DNA from: Lachnospiraceae bacterium UBA7202
GTDB taxonomy: Bacteria; Bacillota; Clostridia; Lachnospirales; Lachnospiraceae
Direction: 5' to 3'
DNA: 53,396 bases
Assembly: GCA_002490705.1 (NCBI GenBank)
Contig: DKUO01000026.1
Coordinates: 1-53,396 of the forward strand
Shown: piece after piece, positions 26,969-34,957 of the stretch
Position numbering within the stretch: position 1 is the first letter of the stretch
Layout of the letters: each line of letters opens with the position of its first letter
Program-made: the position numbers and the translations under genes
Notes under the pieces: model-generated
Database searches by the model: none
What the model was told of the DNA's origin: nothing
Seen by the model: only the letters and a program-made list of their open reading frames with translations

Positions 26969-27012
26969 GGAGAATGCACCGCATTCTCCGGATTGAGCAC
27001 AGAGTGCTCAAT
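26969..27012. repeat. Two adjacent perfect 9-bp hairpins
   Basis: GGAGAATGC (26969-26977) with GCATTCTCC (26981-26989), and two bases later ATTGAGCAC (26992-27000) with GTGCTCAAT (27004-27012), each with a 3-base loop. They lie just after the stop codon of the TPM gene (minus strand) and downstream of the rpsT terminator. No T-run follows on the minus strand, so they may protect a 3' end or stall polymerase. Confidence 0.8.
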
Positions 27013-27015
27013 CGC

Positions 27016-27894
27016 TTATCTGCTGTGGCCTCCGCCACCGTGATGGCCGCCTCCGCCTCCATGGCTATGGCCGCCACCTCCACCACCGCCTCCGCTGCTG
27101 GTCTGAATCTTGCGCTTGGTCACTGTCTTTCTCAGGAACCGATCCTGGGATACACGGAACTCCGGCTGTCTGCCCGCCACATAGGTGGTTGCCGTGGTCG
27201 TCTTTCTGCCCTCCTTGGACCTCCAATTCAAAAATATAAATATAACACATGTAATGAATCCGATCAGCCAAGGCACATATCCCGGCACGATCCAATGGCA
27301 CAGCCGCCATCCCATCATGTCGTGATAAAACTCGTTGACATAGGTCTTGTAGGCGCGATAGGGATCATTCTCCACATAGCGGTATACCTGATCCAAAAGA
27401 TGATCGATATCATCCGTGTAATAGGCATCCCACGCCCTGCCGGTGGTGCAGAACCATGTATGTATTCTTCCGTCATCCTCTCTGGACCAGTTATCCACCA
27501 ACATCACGCCGTCCCCGTCCGGCTGATCGTATCCGAAGCCCATTTCCTCCCACTGATGCTCCGCATATACCCGGACAAACTCACTGGAAACCACGTCCGG
27601 CTCGATGGCTCTTGCATACGCCTCCAAGGGCTCATTCAGGGTAACCAGCACAATATCACAGCCGGTCTGTTTCTCCCGTTTGGCGATCAGCTTACGCAGT
27701 TGATTCTCCTCCTTGTCGGAGAGTACGTCCGCATAGTCAAATACCCGCTCCTGCGTCTGGCAGGATTCGTTTGTCCTCCGGTAATCCGCCATCTTCGCCA
27801 GGCCCCAGTGCCCCGCGTGAAGCCCTGCGGTCAAAATGGCAACGGCCGCCAGTATAATATAGAGCCATTTAAAATAACGAAAGTAATCTTTCAC
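27016..27894 (-). CDS. TPM-domain membrane protein with Gly/His-rich tail
   Basis: A membrane helix near the N-terminus (YFKWLYIILAAVAILTAGL) is followed by a TPM (YgcG-type) domain starting at RVFDYADVLSDKEENQLRKL. A second membrane helix lies at about residue 212-232 (VPWLIGFITCVIFIFLNW). The C-terminus is a Gly/His-rich tail with Ser (GGGGGHHGGGGHSR). TPM-domain proteins function in membrane processes; some are phosphatases. The start is a GTG (27892-27894). It lies 18 bases after the zinc-ribbon gene, in the same direction, so they likely form an operon. Confidence 0.8.
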   Translation of the reverse strand: MKDYFRYFKWLYIILAAVAILTAGLHAGHWGLAKMADYRRTNESCQTQERVFDYADVLSDKEENQLRKLIAKREKQTGCDIVLVTLNEPLEAYARAIEPDVVSSEFVRVYAEHQWEEMGFGYDQPDGDGVMLVDNWSREDDGRIHTWFCTTGRAWDAYYTDDIDHLLDQVYRYVENDPYRAYKTYVNEFYHDMMGWRLCHWIVPGYVPWLIGFITCVIFIFLNWRSKEGRKTTTATTYVAGRQPEFRVSQDRFLRKTVTKRKIQTSSGGGGGGGGHSHGGGGGHHGGGGHSR

Positions 27895-27911
27895 CGTCTC
27901 TCTTTTCCCTT

Positions 27912-28895
27912 CTACAAAATCTCAAGCATATGAACCAGCAGGCCGCAGATCATTGTCACCATGGCAAACACTGACACCCCATAGGCAACCACCTTTTCCT
28001 TGGAAACAGGCGTTGCGCCAACCACCTTCCCCGTCTGTCCGTTGACGTGGTACAGATAGGTCTGGTCCCGGTAACGGTACGCATACTGCCATACGGGCAT
28101 CAAAGCATAACAGTCGTTTTTCTTATGCAGATTGAGATTCTTCTGATATGGCCGGATCGAAGTATAGCCGGACAGCGAAGCCTGCATCAGATTTTCCGAA
28201 GCATCCTTTATTTTACCCTCCGCCCTGACCGCCAGTTCATCCGCCTGCTGATTATACCTTTCGCTCACAAAACCGGACATATATTTCGGCGCAAAATCTG
28301 TAAGTTCCTGATAGTCATAGGGCTCCATCAAATCCATAATGCCGTCCGCCATCACATAGGAGGCATCCACGGGAACCCGCTCAAAATCTGCATCCATTTT
28401 GCGGACGACTTCATAATAAGAGGTCTCCGTATACTCCGTATCGCCGCTTCTCCATGTCCGTACTCTCGTGCCCTCCCCGGCAAAGTCATAATCGACGTCA
28501 TAGTCATAGAGCCAGAAGGGCACATAGATCCCCTCCATCTTCTCCAGACTCTTTGCTGACATAAAGTCTGCGGGGGCAAAAAGGCGGTTTGAGAATTCTT
28601 TCTCCAGCTGCTTCACCGCCATTTCCCTGCCCACATGAAAGGGAAGAAGCAATCGGGGTTCATAGGGCGTGCTTACCCGTTCGTCAAAGATCAGATACAT
28701 CCCGCAGTGCTCGCATCTACAGGCGGAAGTATATTCCGACAGCTGCAAGGGCGCGCCGCAGTTTACACATTGTACCAGCGAGTTGTCTTCGATTTTTTCC
28801 TCGCTGTCCGTACTCTCGCAGTGAGGACAGTACATCCGCTCTCTTTCCGGTGAATATACCGTGTTGCCGCCGCAGTTCTTACATTTAAATAGCAT
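27912..28895 (-). CDS. Zinc-ribbon protein with a C-terminal membrane helix
   Basis: The N-terminus has two zinc ribbons: CKNCGG with CPHC, and CVNCGA with CEHC, so four CxxC knuckles in the first about 65 residues. A long soluble part without a clear family follows, then one C-terminal membrane helix (VFAMVTMICGLLVHML). Such proteins next to TPM-domain genes are known in Firmicutes, but their function is not established. It follows the PurF-like gene by only 3 bases, so translation is likely coupled. Confidence 0.7.
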   Translation of the reverse strand: MLFKCKNCGGNTVYSPERERMYCPHCESTDSEEKIEDNSLVQCVNCGAPLQLSEYTSACRCEHCGMYLIFDERVSTPYEPRLLLPFHVGREMAVKQLEKEFSNRLFAPADFMSAKSLEKMEGIYVPFWLYDYDVDYDFAGEGTRVRTWRSGDTEYTETSYYEVVRKMDADFERVPVDASYVMADGIMDLMEPYDYQELTDFAPKYMSGFVSERYNQQADELAVRAEGKIKDASENLMQASLSGYTSIRPYQKNLNLHKKNDCYALMPVWQYAYRYRDQTYLYHVNGQTGKVVGATPVSKEKVVAYGVSVFAMVTMICGLLVHMLEIL

Positions 28896-28898
28896 AGT

Positions 28899-30305
28899 CT
28901 ACTCCTGTCCGTCCCAACAATAGGTACAAAGTTTGCACCTGTCTATGCCAACAGATTCCATCATATCATCCAGTCTATGATACCGGAGCGTGGTGAAATT
29001 CAGTTTTTCCCTGATCTTTTCCAGCATCTGCCCATACTCTGTGCTGTCCGGGTCCGCATAAACCGTAAGATTCGGGTATTTGTTCTCCCCCTCGATCTCT
29101 TTGATCACCCGGCGGGCAATCAACTCCATTTCCGATGTGGAACGTGAAAAATTCAAATATTTACAGCCATACAGAAGAGGCGGGCAGGCAGGCCGGATAT
29201 GTACTTCCTTGGCGCCGCTCTGATAGAGAAATTCGGTCGTCTCTCCAAGCTGCGTACCGCGCACAATGGAATCGTCGATCAAAAGCAGCTTCCGATCTTT
29301 GATCAGATCATGTACAGGAAGCAGCTTCATCTTGGCGATCAGGTCGCGTTTACTCTGAATCGTCGGCATAAAGGAGCGCGGCCAGGTGGGTGTATACTTG
29401 ATAAAAGGTCTGGAAAAGGGAATTCCCGACTCGTTGGCATAGCCGATGGCATGGGCAGTGCCGGAATCCGGCACCCCCGCCACAATATCCGGCTTCACGT
29501 CGTCACGTTTTGCCAGCATTGCCCCGCAGCGGTAACGCATTTCCTCCACGCTGACCCCCTCGTAGGATGAGGAAGGATAGCCGTAATAAATCCACAAAAA
29601 TGTGCAAATCTTCATATCTTTACCCGGCGCCGCCAAGGTTTTAACCCCTTCCGCCGTCACAGCGACTATCTCGCCCGGCCCCAGCTCCCGCTCCGGCACA
29701 TAGCCCAGATTCAGGTAGGCAAAGCTCTCAAAGGATACGCAGAAAGCGTCTTTCCTTTTCCCGATCGCAACCGGCGTCCGTCCCAGCCGGTCCCTCGCCG
29801 CCAAAATTCCCTGCGGCGTCATAACCAGTATGGTCATAGAACCGTCAATCAGCTCCTGTGCATATCGAATGCCGTCGATCAGATTGTCCATCTGGTTGAT
29901 CACTGCCGCCACCAGTTCGGTCGCGTTGATATCTCCTCCGCTCATTTCGAGGAAATGTCCTTTGCCATGTTTAAAAATTTCCGACACAATCTCGTCTTTA
30001 TTATTAATTTTACCCACCGTCGTGATCGCATAGGTGCCGTGGTGCGAGCGGATAATCAACGGCTGGGGCTCATAGTCGGAGATACAGCCGAGCCCCAGCG
30101 TACCGTTCATCTTGTTTACATCCTTGTCAAACTTTGTGCGAAACGGCGTGTTCTCAATGTTATGGATCGCCCTGTTAAATCCTTCCTTCTTATCGTACAA
30201 CGCCATGCCCGCACGCCTGGTCCCCAGATGGGAATGATAATCTGTCCCAAAAAACAGATCAAAAATACAGTTGTCTTTCGCTGCCACTCCAAAAAAGCCG
30301 CCCAT
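28899..30305 (-). CDS. PurF-like amidophosphoribosyltransferase paralogue lacking the catalytic Cys
   Basis: PurF makes phosphoribosylamine from PRPP and glutamine. The whole PurF fold is present: the N-terminal glutaminase-like half, and the phosphoribosyltransferase half with the PRPP loop (KLLLIDDSIVRGTQ). But the protein starts MGGFFGVAAKDN where PurF starts with a catalytic Cys (MCGIFG), so the glutaminase nucleophile is gone. Four Cys (about residues 235, 390, 459 and 462) match the iron-sulphur cysteines of B. subtilis PurF. AGGAGAGTGG precedes the ATG. It may use ammonia or have another substrate. Confidence 0.85.
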   Translation of the reverse strand: MGGFFGVAAKDNCIFDLFFGTDYHSHLGTRRAGMALYDKKEGFNRAIHNIENTPFRTKFDKDVNKMNGTLGLGCISDYEPQPLIIRSHHGTYAITTVGKINNKDEIVSEIFKHGKGHFLEMSGGDINATELVAAVINQMDNLIDGIRYAQELIDGSMTILVMTPQGILAARDRLGRTPVAIGKRKDAFCVSFESFAYLNLGYVPERELGPGEIVAVTAEGVKTLAAPGKDMKICTFLWIYYGYPSSSYEGVSVEEMRYRCGAMLAKRDDVKPDIVAGVPDSGTAHAIGYANESGIPFSRPFIKYTPTWPRSFMPTIQSKRDLIAKMKLLPVHDLIKDRKLLLIDDSIVRGTQLGETTEFLYQSGAKEVHIRPACPPLLYGCKYLNFSRSTSEMELIARRVIKEIEGENKYPNLTVYADPDSTEYGQMLEKIREKLNFTTLRYHRLDDMMESVGIDRCKLCTYCWDGQE

Positions 30306-30320
30306 AATTCCACTCTCCTC

Positions 30321-30875
30321 TTAATTTGCGTATATTTCACAGCCACACCGGCCGCCTTCCTTGACACGGTGAAGCACCTTCTGCGCCTGCCTGTATATCT
30401 CCTTATAGCTCTCACCGGATTCCCCCAGAGCCGCTCCGGCGCTCAATGTCACTCTGGGAAGCTCCGCTCCCCCATGCATGAGCATATCGTTCACAACGGC
30501 AATCCGGCGGCGGATACCGCTCACCTGATCGGCGGAGAGTCCCTCTATCCAGATACCGAAAGAATCATCCCCCAATCTGCCAACACAGTCCTCTCCCCTG
30601 AAATTCTCCCGGAGCGTAGTAAATACCTTCTGCAAAACGCGGTCGCCTGTCTCTCTGCCGAAACTCTCATTGATCTCCTGCATGCAATCCACATCCACCA
30701 AAAGAAGGCAGCCGTGCGCATGCTCGCCTGTCAATGCATTCTCCACAATCTTCTGAAATGCGCCTTTATTTGCCGCACCCGTAAGCGTGTCCCTCTGTCC
30801 GGGTCCATACTTTTCCCCGTCAGATCTGCCCTGCGTTTTTTCCTTGTCCGAAAAATGCCGCAGTATAGTAAACAC
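30321..30875 (-). CDS. Degenerate GGDEF-domain protein
   Basis: GGDEF proteins make cyclic di-GMP. The metal-binding motif DVDCMQEINESFGRETGD is visible, but the signature GGDEF appears as GDDSF (RLGDDSFGIW), so the diguanylate cyclase activity is doubtful. There is no membrane or sensor domain. The start at the GTG 30873-30875 has AAGGAGGG just upstream; a GTG at 30899 without such a site is less likely. It lies next to the left end of the mobile element. Confidence 0.7.
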   Translation of the reverse strand: MFTILRHFSDKEKTQGRSDGEKYGPGQRDTLTGAANKGAFQKIVENALTGEHAHGCLLLVDVDCMQEINESFGRETGDRVLQKVFTTLRENFRGEDCVGRLGDDSFGIWIEGLSADQVSGIRRRIAVVNDMLMHGGAELPRVTLSAGAALGESGESYKEIYRQAQKVLHRVKEGGRCGCEIYAN

Positions 30876-30906
30876 CGCTGTCCCTCCTTCGTCTGTCACT
30901 TCTTAT

Positions 30907-30935
30907 ATCTTACTTGATGTGGGGGCTGATTGCAA
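30907..30935 (-). promoter_or_regulatory. Possible promoter of the GGDEF-like gene
   Basis: On the minus strand TTGCAA (30930-30935) and TAAGAT (30907-30912) are 17 bases apart, about 30 bases upstream of the chosen start. It lies in the interval where the element-chromosome junction must be, so it may come partly from the element. Confidence 0.45.
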
Positions 30936-30958
30936 TTCCCTTTTGCCATGTGATATAG

Positions 30959-32641
30959 TCATTTTTCTATACAATGCAAAAGCACAATGGTCTCATTTTG
31001 TGTATTGTTATCCAAACCTAGTGTAAACTCTTTTTCTATAATCGGCAACTTAAATTCTATAGATTTCAGCCACTGACCATTCTCTTTGCGTTCTTCGAAA
31101 ATCTGCACATTATCCACTAACTGCGACAGGAACTCCCGTTTCTCTGCTTCGTTCATTTGAGCATACAATTTATCAAAGAACACGAGTGCCTTGTAAATGT
31201 TATCCCCTGTAATCTTATCTGCCAGCAGAGAGCGTTTCTTAGCCTTTGCAGATACCAGCAGTTCCTCTGCATCATCTATTTTATCATAAGTCTTGTACAA
31301 ATGGTTCTCTAAATCTGTTTTTCTTCGCTGATAATGCTTATCCTCATAATCAAGAGAATCCATATCTGATAAAATAGTATCTTTATTATGATATAGCTTT
31401 CTTAATTGTATTTTATAATTTTCTATTTCCTGATCTAATGCACTAGTATCTACTTCCATATTTATTTTGTTGCAGATTAAATCCGAAAATTTAGGATTAC
31501 TAACCAGTTTACTAATCACCTCTGCAACAGAAGCATCCAGCATTTCTTCATGCACCTGTTTTTTGTAATCACACTTATGACCTCTAGTCATATTTCTGTG
31601 TTTGCAGCCATAATAATAAAAATCCTTATAGTTACTTCCATCCTTGCGTTTCTTAATAGACTTGTTGCCATACATTCCTGCACCGCAGACAGGACATTTC
31701 AAAATTCCTGATAATAGATGAATCTTTTCTCTCTTGTCACGATTGACCTTTTCATACTTTTTAGCCTGTGCCGCCACCTTGACCTGCGCCTGCTCCCATA
31801 CTTCTTCTGATACAAGAGCTTCGTGCAGACCATCTACTAACAGGTAATCGTCTTTCTTAACCTGCCTATACTCATTTCTTGTACCATGAACCTTTTCTGT
31901 CCGTCTTCTTCCATAAGAGATTTTGCCACTATAAACCGGATTCTGTATAATCCTTCTGATAAGAGCAGCATCAAATAACGGATTTTTACCATTCTGTCTG
32001 GCTATCTTATGGATTCCATGATTTTCAAGATACTTTGCAATTCCATTTGCACCCAAATCCGTATTTACATATTGGTCAAATATCATTCTGATGGCAACTG
32101 CTTCTTCCTCATTGACTTCCAGTTTTCCATCAATGAGAGAATATCCATATGGTGCAAAACCACCGTTCCATTTACCTTCCCTGGCTTTCTGCATCCTTCC
32201 TTCCATTGTCTGAACACGAATGTTCTCACGTTCAATCTCTGCCACTGCTGACAGAACAGATATCATAAGCTTCCCGGCATCTTTGGATGAATCTATTCCG
32301 TCCTCCACACAAATCAGATTCACTCCAAAATCCTGCATTACTTGTAATGTTGCAAGTACATCTGCCGCATTTCTTCCAAATCTGGAAAGTTTAAATACAA
32401 GAACATAAGATACTCCATCTTTTCCTGACTTAATATCCTCCATCATCTGATTAAATGAAACTCTTCCCTCTATTGATTTGCCGGATTTTCCTGCATCCTC
32501 ATACTCACCGGCAATTTCATATTCATTATAGTCGCAGAACGCTTTCATTTTTGTTTTCTGTGCATCCAGAGAATAGCCATCTATCTGCATGGTTGTCGAG
32601 ACACGGGTGTATAAATATACTTTGATTTTCTCTTTCTTCAA
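30959..32641 (-). CDS. Large serine recombinase (integrase)
   Basis: The enzyme cuts and joins attachment sites for integration and excision. Layout: N-terminal resolvase domain with the catalytic Ser (YTRVSTTMQIDGYSLDAQ) and the conserved VFKLSRFGRNAAD, recombinase domain (about residues 165-290; IIQNPVYSGKISYGRR), a zinc ribbon with CPVCGAGM and a later CKHR and C pair, and a long C-terminal coiled coil. It is about 560 residues. A TTG start at 32639-32641 has GGAGG (inside the KilA-N gene) 11 bases upstream; a GTG at 32653 is less likely. Confidence 0.92.
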   Translation of the reverse strand: MKKEKIKVYLYTRVSTTMQIDGYSLDAQKTKMKAFCDYNEYEIAGEYEDAGKSGKSIEGRVSFNQMMEDIKSGKDGVSYVLVFKLSRFGRNAADVLATLQVMQDFGVNLICVEDGIDSSKDAGKLMISVLSAVAEIERENIRVQTMEGRMQKAREGKWNGGFAPYGYSLIDGKLEVNEEEAVAIRMIFDQYVNTDLGANGIAKYLENHGIHKIARQNGKNPLFDAALIRRIIQNPVYSGKISYGRRRTEKVHGTRNEYRQVKKDDYLLVDGLHEALVSEEVWEQAQVKVAAQAKKYEKVNRDKREKIHLLSGILKCPVCGAGMYGNKSIKKRKDGSNYKDFYYYGCKHRNMTRGHKCDYKKQVHEEMLDASVAEVISKLVSNPKFSDLICNKINMEVDTSALDQEIENYKIQLRKLYHNKDTILSDMDSLDYEDKHYQRRKTDLENHLYKTYDKIDDAEELLVSAKAKKRSLLADKITGDNIYKALVFFDKLYAQMNEAEKREFLSQLVDNVQIFEERKENGQWLKSIEFKLPIIEKEFTLGLDNNTQNETIVLLHCIEK

Positions 32642-32642
32642 T

Positions 32643-33500
32643 TTACATACCACCTCCAGGAAGTGCCGAAACTGCCGACAGATTGATACTGACTAATGTA
32701 TCCATCTGCCTGATTGCCAAATTTCTAAGCAATATAAGTCTTTCTGATTGAGATTTCCCCTGCTCAATTAAAATAGCATTATAACTTTCCATATTTGCCA
32801 ACACCAACAACTGATTTAAATTTGCATCATCACGCACATTCCCCTTTTTACCCGGATTATTATTTTTCCATTGCTTTGCAGTCTGACCAAATAAAGCAAC
32901 ATTTAAAAGATCTGCTTCACTGGCATATGTATAAGCAATCTGTTCTGGTGTTAACTCTGGTGGAATCAAATTTTCCTTCACCGCATCTGTGTGAATACGG
33001 TAGTTCACCTTTGATAAAGCCCTGTTCAAGTTCCAGTCCAATGAAAATCGACTATTTTCATCTTGTTTTAACCTGCGGTAATCTTTCATAATATACAGTT
33101 GAAATTCCGGAGAAATCCATGTAGCAAATGCCATTGCAATATCGCTATGTGCATAAGTTCCTCCACCATATCTGCCTGCTTTTGACACTATTCCAATAGC
33201 ATTGGTCTGTTCAATCCATTTGGTTGGCGTCATAACAAACCTGTTTAATCCTGCCTCACTTCTAACCGCCTCGAATTGCACACGGTTAAAATCTGGATTA
33301 TGAAGTTCTTCCCAAACAGCCAAAAACTCAACTGTATTTCTGTTTCGCATCCAGTTCTGAATGACAAATCTGGGATCATTATCATTTCTATATTTTGCAA
33401 TATCTGTCAACGAAATATATTCATTTTCAAAATCTTTCGTGTAAATCCCAATATCAATTCCTTTTGCGTGAATAATTTCCCTAACTATTTTATTTGCCAT
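32643..33500 (-). CDS. KilA-N domain protein
   Basis: KilA-N is a DNA-binding domain found in phage antirepressors and mobile elements. The N-terminal part has the typical pattern (ISLTDIAKYRNDNDPRFVIQ, then NTVEFLAVWEELHNPDFN and KAGRYGGGTYAHSDIAMAFA). The C-terminal half is helical, ending in QSERLILLRNLAIRQM. Its stop is 1 base before the chosen start of the recombinase, whose ribosome binding site lies inside this gene, so the two are coupled. A related protein is encoded at 51343-52143. Confidence 0.88.
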   Translation of the reverse strand: MANKIVREIIHAKGIDIGIYTKDFENEYISLTDIAKYRNDNDPRFVIQNWMRNRNTVEFLAVWEELHNPDFNRVQFEAVRSEAGLNRFVMTPTKWIEQTNAIGIVSKAGRYGGGTYAHSDIAMAFATWISPEFQLYIMKDYRRLKQDENSRFSLDWNLNRALSKVNYRIHTDAVKENLIPPELTPEQIAYTYASEADLLNVALFGQTAKQWKNNNPGKKGNVRDDANLNQLLVLANMESYNAILIEQGKSQSERLILLRNLAIRQMDTLVSINLSAVSALPGGGM

Positions 33501-33502
33501 CT

Positions 33503-33868
33503 CTATTCCTCCACCATGTTCTCCATCTGTTCCAACTTCTGCAAGGCTTTCATATACGCCATCAATCTTTTATACTGCGCATCTCCAAAGCTGTGAATCT
33601 GCTTTAAAATCTTAATATCCGACCTGGTAACTTCATAATCCATATCTGCATCTTTATATTCCGGATCAATTCCTTTTCCAGTCAAAAGCTGTTCGGGAGT
33701 AATCTCCAATGCATCACATATAGACAACAGACAGTCCGCTTTGGGATTCGTCTTTTTCTTCTTCCAGTCACTGATGTTACTTGTTGCAATCCCGGTTCTT
33801 CTCGACAGTTCCAACTGGCTCATGTTCTTCTGCTCCATTATGTAAAAAATTCTTTCACTGATAATCAT
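33503..33868 (-). CDS. XRE-family transcriptional regulator
   Basis: The helix-turn-helix (QLELSRRTGIATSNISDWKK) is at the N-terminus, as in phage-type repressors; the C-terminus is a helical dimerisation part (YKRLMAYMKALQKLEQM). The length is about 121 residues. I chose the ATG at 33866-33868 (GGAGGAACAC upstream) over an upstream start. It is followed by the KilA-N gene 2 bases later, so it likely heads the recombinase transcript and regulates it. Confidence 0.88.
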   Translation of the reverse strand: MIISERIFYIMEQKNMSQLELSRRTGIATSNISDWKKKKTNPKADCLLSICDALEITPEQLLTGKGIDPEYKDADMDYEVTRSDIKILKQIHSFGDAQYKRLMAYMKALQKLEQMENMVEE

Positions 33869-33935
33869 GTGTGTTCCTCCGTTATATTTCATATCCGTAT
33901 TTATCGATTTATTTTCCGTTTATACGGTCATTTTA

Positions 33936-34172
33936 TCATGCCGCAGCATTTCTTTCAATAGGAATGATAATACTTCTGAATTTCTCAATATTTTCCGTTT
34001 TATATAATTCCTTGTACAACTGTTTTATTCTCTTCATGCGAAGATAATTATCAGGATTCGGTAATTTGTCCAGTTCCATTGCGTCTGCATACTTTGCTAC
34101 CATTTCTCCAATTAAATTCGCCAAATCACTCCATGCATCTCTTTCTTTTATAACTACTTTATTTTTAATCAT
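33936..34172 (-). CDS. Small helical protein of the mobile element
   Basis: A 78-residue protein, rich in Lys, Asp and Asn, predicted to be mostly helical. I do not recognise a family. I chose the ATG at 34170-34172 because AAAGGA is about 8 bases upstream. It lies between the RepA-type gene and the XRE gene, like the small accessory genes of related mobile elements, and behind an inverted repeat (34206-34245). Confidence 0.6.
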   Translation of the reverse strand: MIKNKVVIKERDAWSDLANLIGEMVAKYADAMELDKLPNPDNYLRMKRIKQLYKELYKTENIEKFRSIIIPIERNAAA

Positions 34173-34205
34173 AATTGAAATCCTTTCTGCCATTGTTATC
34201 CATCA

Positions 34206-34245
34206 TATCCTATCCAAGATACTGTTCTTTCGTTCAGATAGGATA
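34206..34245. repeat. 9-bp inverted repeat upstream of the small helical gene
   Basis: TATCCTATC (34206-34214) and GATAGGATA (34237-34245) are perfect inverted copies 22 bases apart. They lie upstream of the gene at 33936-34172, in an AT-rich noncoding stretch (34246-34410) with repeated AAAAATCAAA-type words that could serve as initiator binding sites. It could be an operator. Confidence 0.6.
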
Positions 34246-34410
34246 AGATAGATATTATTAAAATTAGTATTGTTAATATTAGTCTTATTAGATTTTGATT
34301 TTTTCAGTTCCAGACCTGTAGAAATAAAAACTCTGTAATCGTAAAATCAAAATTCCTGACTGTGATTTTTACGTCTTATGTGCTTTGATTTTTTCTTATG
34401 TGGATATCTT

Positions 34411-34812
34411 TCAAAACACTTTCTTCAAATAGAGCCTGTTAGGTTTTCCAAGTCCCTGTCTCCTACGTTCAAGTGCCCCGAATGTCTCCAGCTCATCCAA
34501 TAACTTGCAGGCTTTTTGCGTTCCACAATTCAATATCTCACAAATTTTTATTACAGAATAATAGATAAATACTCTTCCGTTTTCGTCAACCCATCCATTT
34601 TTTATAGATAATGAAACCCTATCTAAAAAGATTGCATATAAAAGTTTTGCATCTATTGACAGCCCCCAAAAGCATGCATCATCTATTAGACATTTTGGTA
34701 ACTTGAAGAATGTAAACTGCTCTTCACCAGTACAGTAATTAAACGTCGGCTTAATGCACAGATTTTCTATTCCATTTCTTCCAAGCCTCTGTTCTTTTTC
34801 TAAATTTCTCAT
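34411..34812 (-). CDS. RepA_N-type replication initiator
   Basis: The protein is about 133 residues and corresponds to the N-terminal part of plasmid initiator RepA: FTFFKLPKCLIDDACFWGLS, then LLYAIFLDRVSLSIKNGW and the winged helix region ending in GTQKACKLLDELETFGALER. It lacks the longer C-terminal part of plasmid RepA_N proteins. I chose the ATG at 34810-34812 (AAAGGAAGGAC upstream); the frame is open further upstream but would overlap mobC. In elements of this sort such a protein allows replication after excision. Confidence 0.75.
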   Translation of the reverse strand: MRNLEKEQRLGRNGIENLCIKPTFNYCTGEEQFTFFKLPKCLIDDACFWGLSIDAKLLYAIFLDRVSLSIKNGWVDENGRVFIYYSVIKICEILNCGTQKACKLLDELETFGALERRRQGLGKPNRLYLKKVF

Positions 34813-34857
34813 AAATAAAGTCCTTCCTTTCATTTTTTGCAAATTGGCAAGCAGTGC

Positions 34858-34950
34858 CCCGGTATATACCCGGCGCATTTTTGCTTGTTGGGAAAAATGC
34901 CCCAATCCCCTCGAACTGCGGATAAACCGCAGAGTCACGCTAACGCTTTT
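34858..34950 (-). other. Candidate origin of transfer (oriT): hairpin cluster next to mobC
   Basis: Three hairpins lie in 90 bases just after mobC: palindrome GGTATATACC (34861-34870), GCATTTTT (34875-34882) with AAAAATGC (34893-34900), and CTGCGG (34916-34921) with CCGCAG (34927-34932). Next to the last one is AAAGCGTTAGC-type sequence (34938-34950, minus strand). Such clusters between mobC and the relaxase gene form the oriT of related clostridial elements; here the next gene is the RepA-type gene, not a relaxase. Confidence 0.55.
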
Positions 34951-34957
34951 TATCAAT

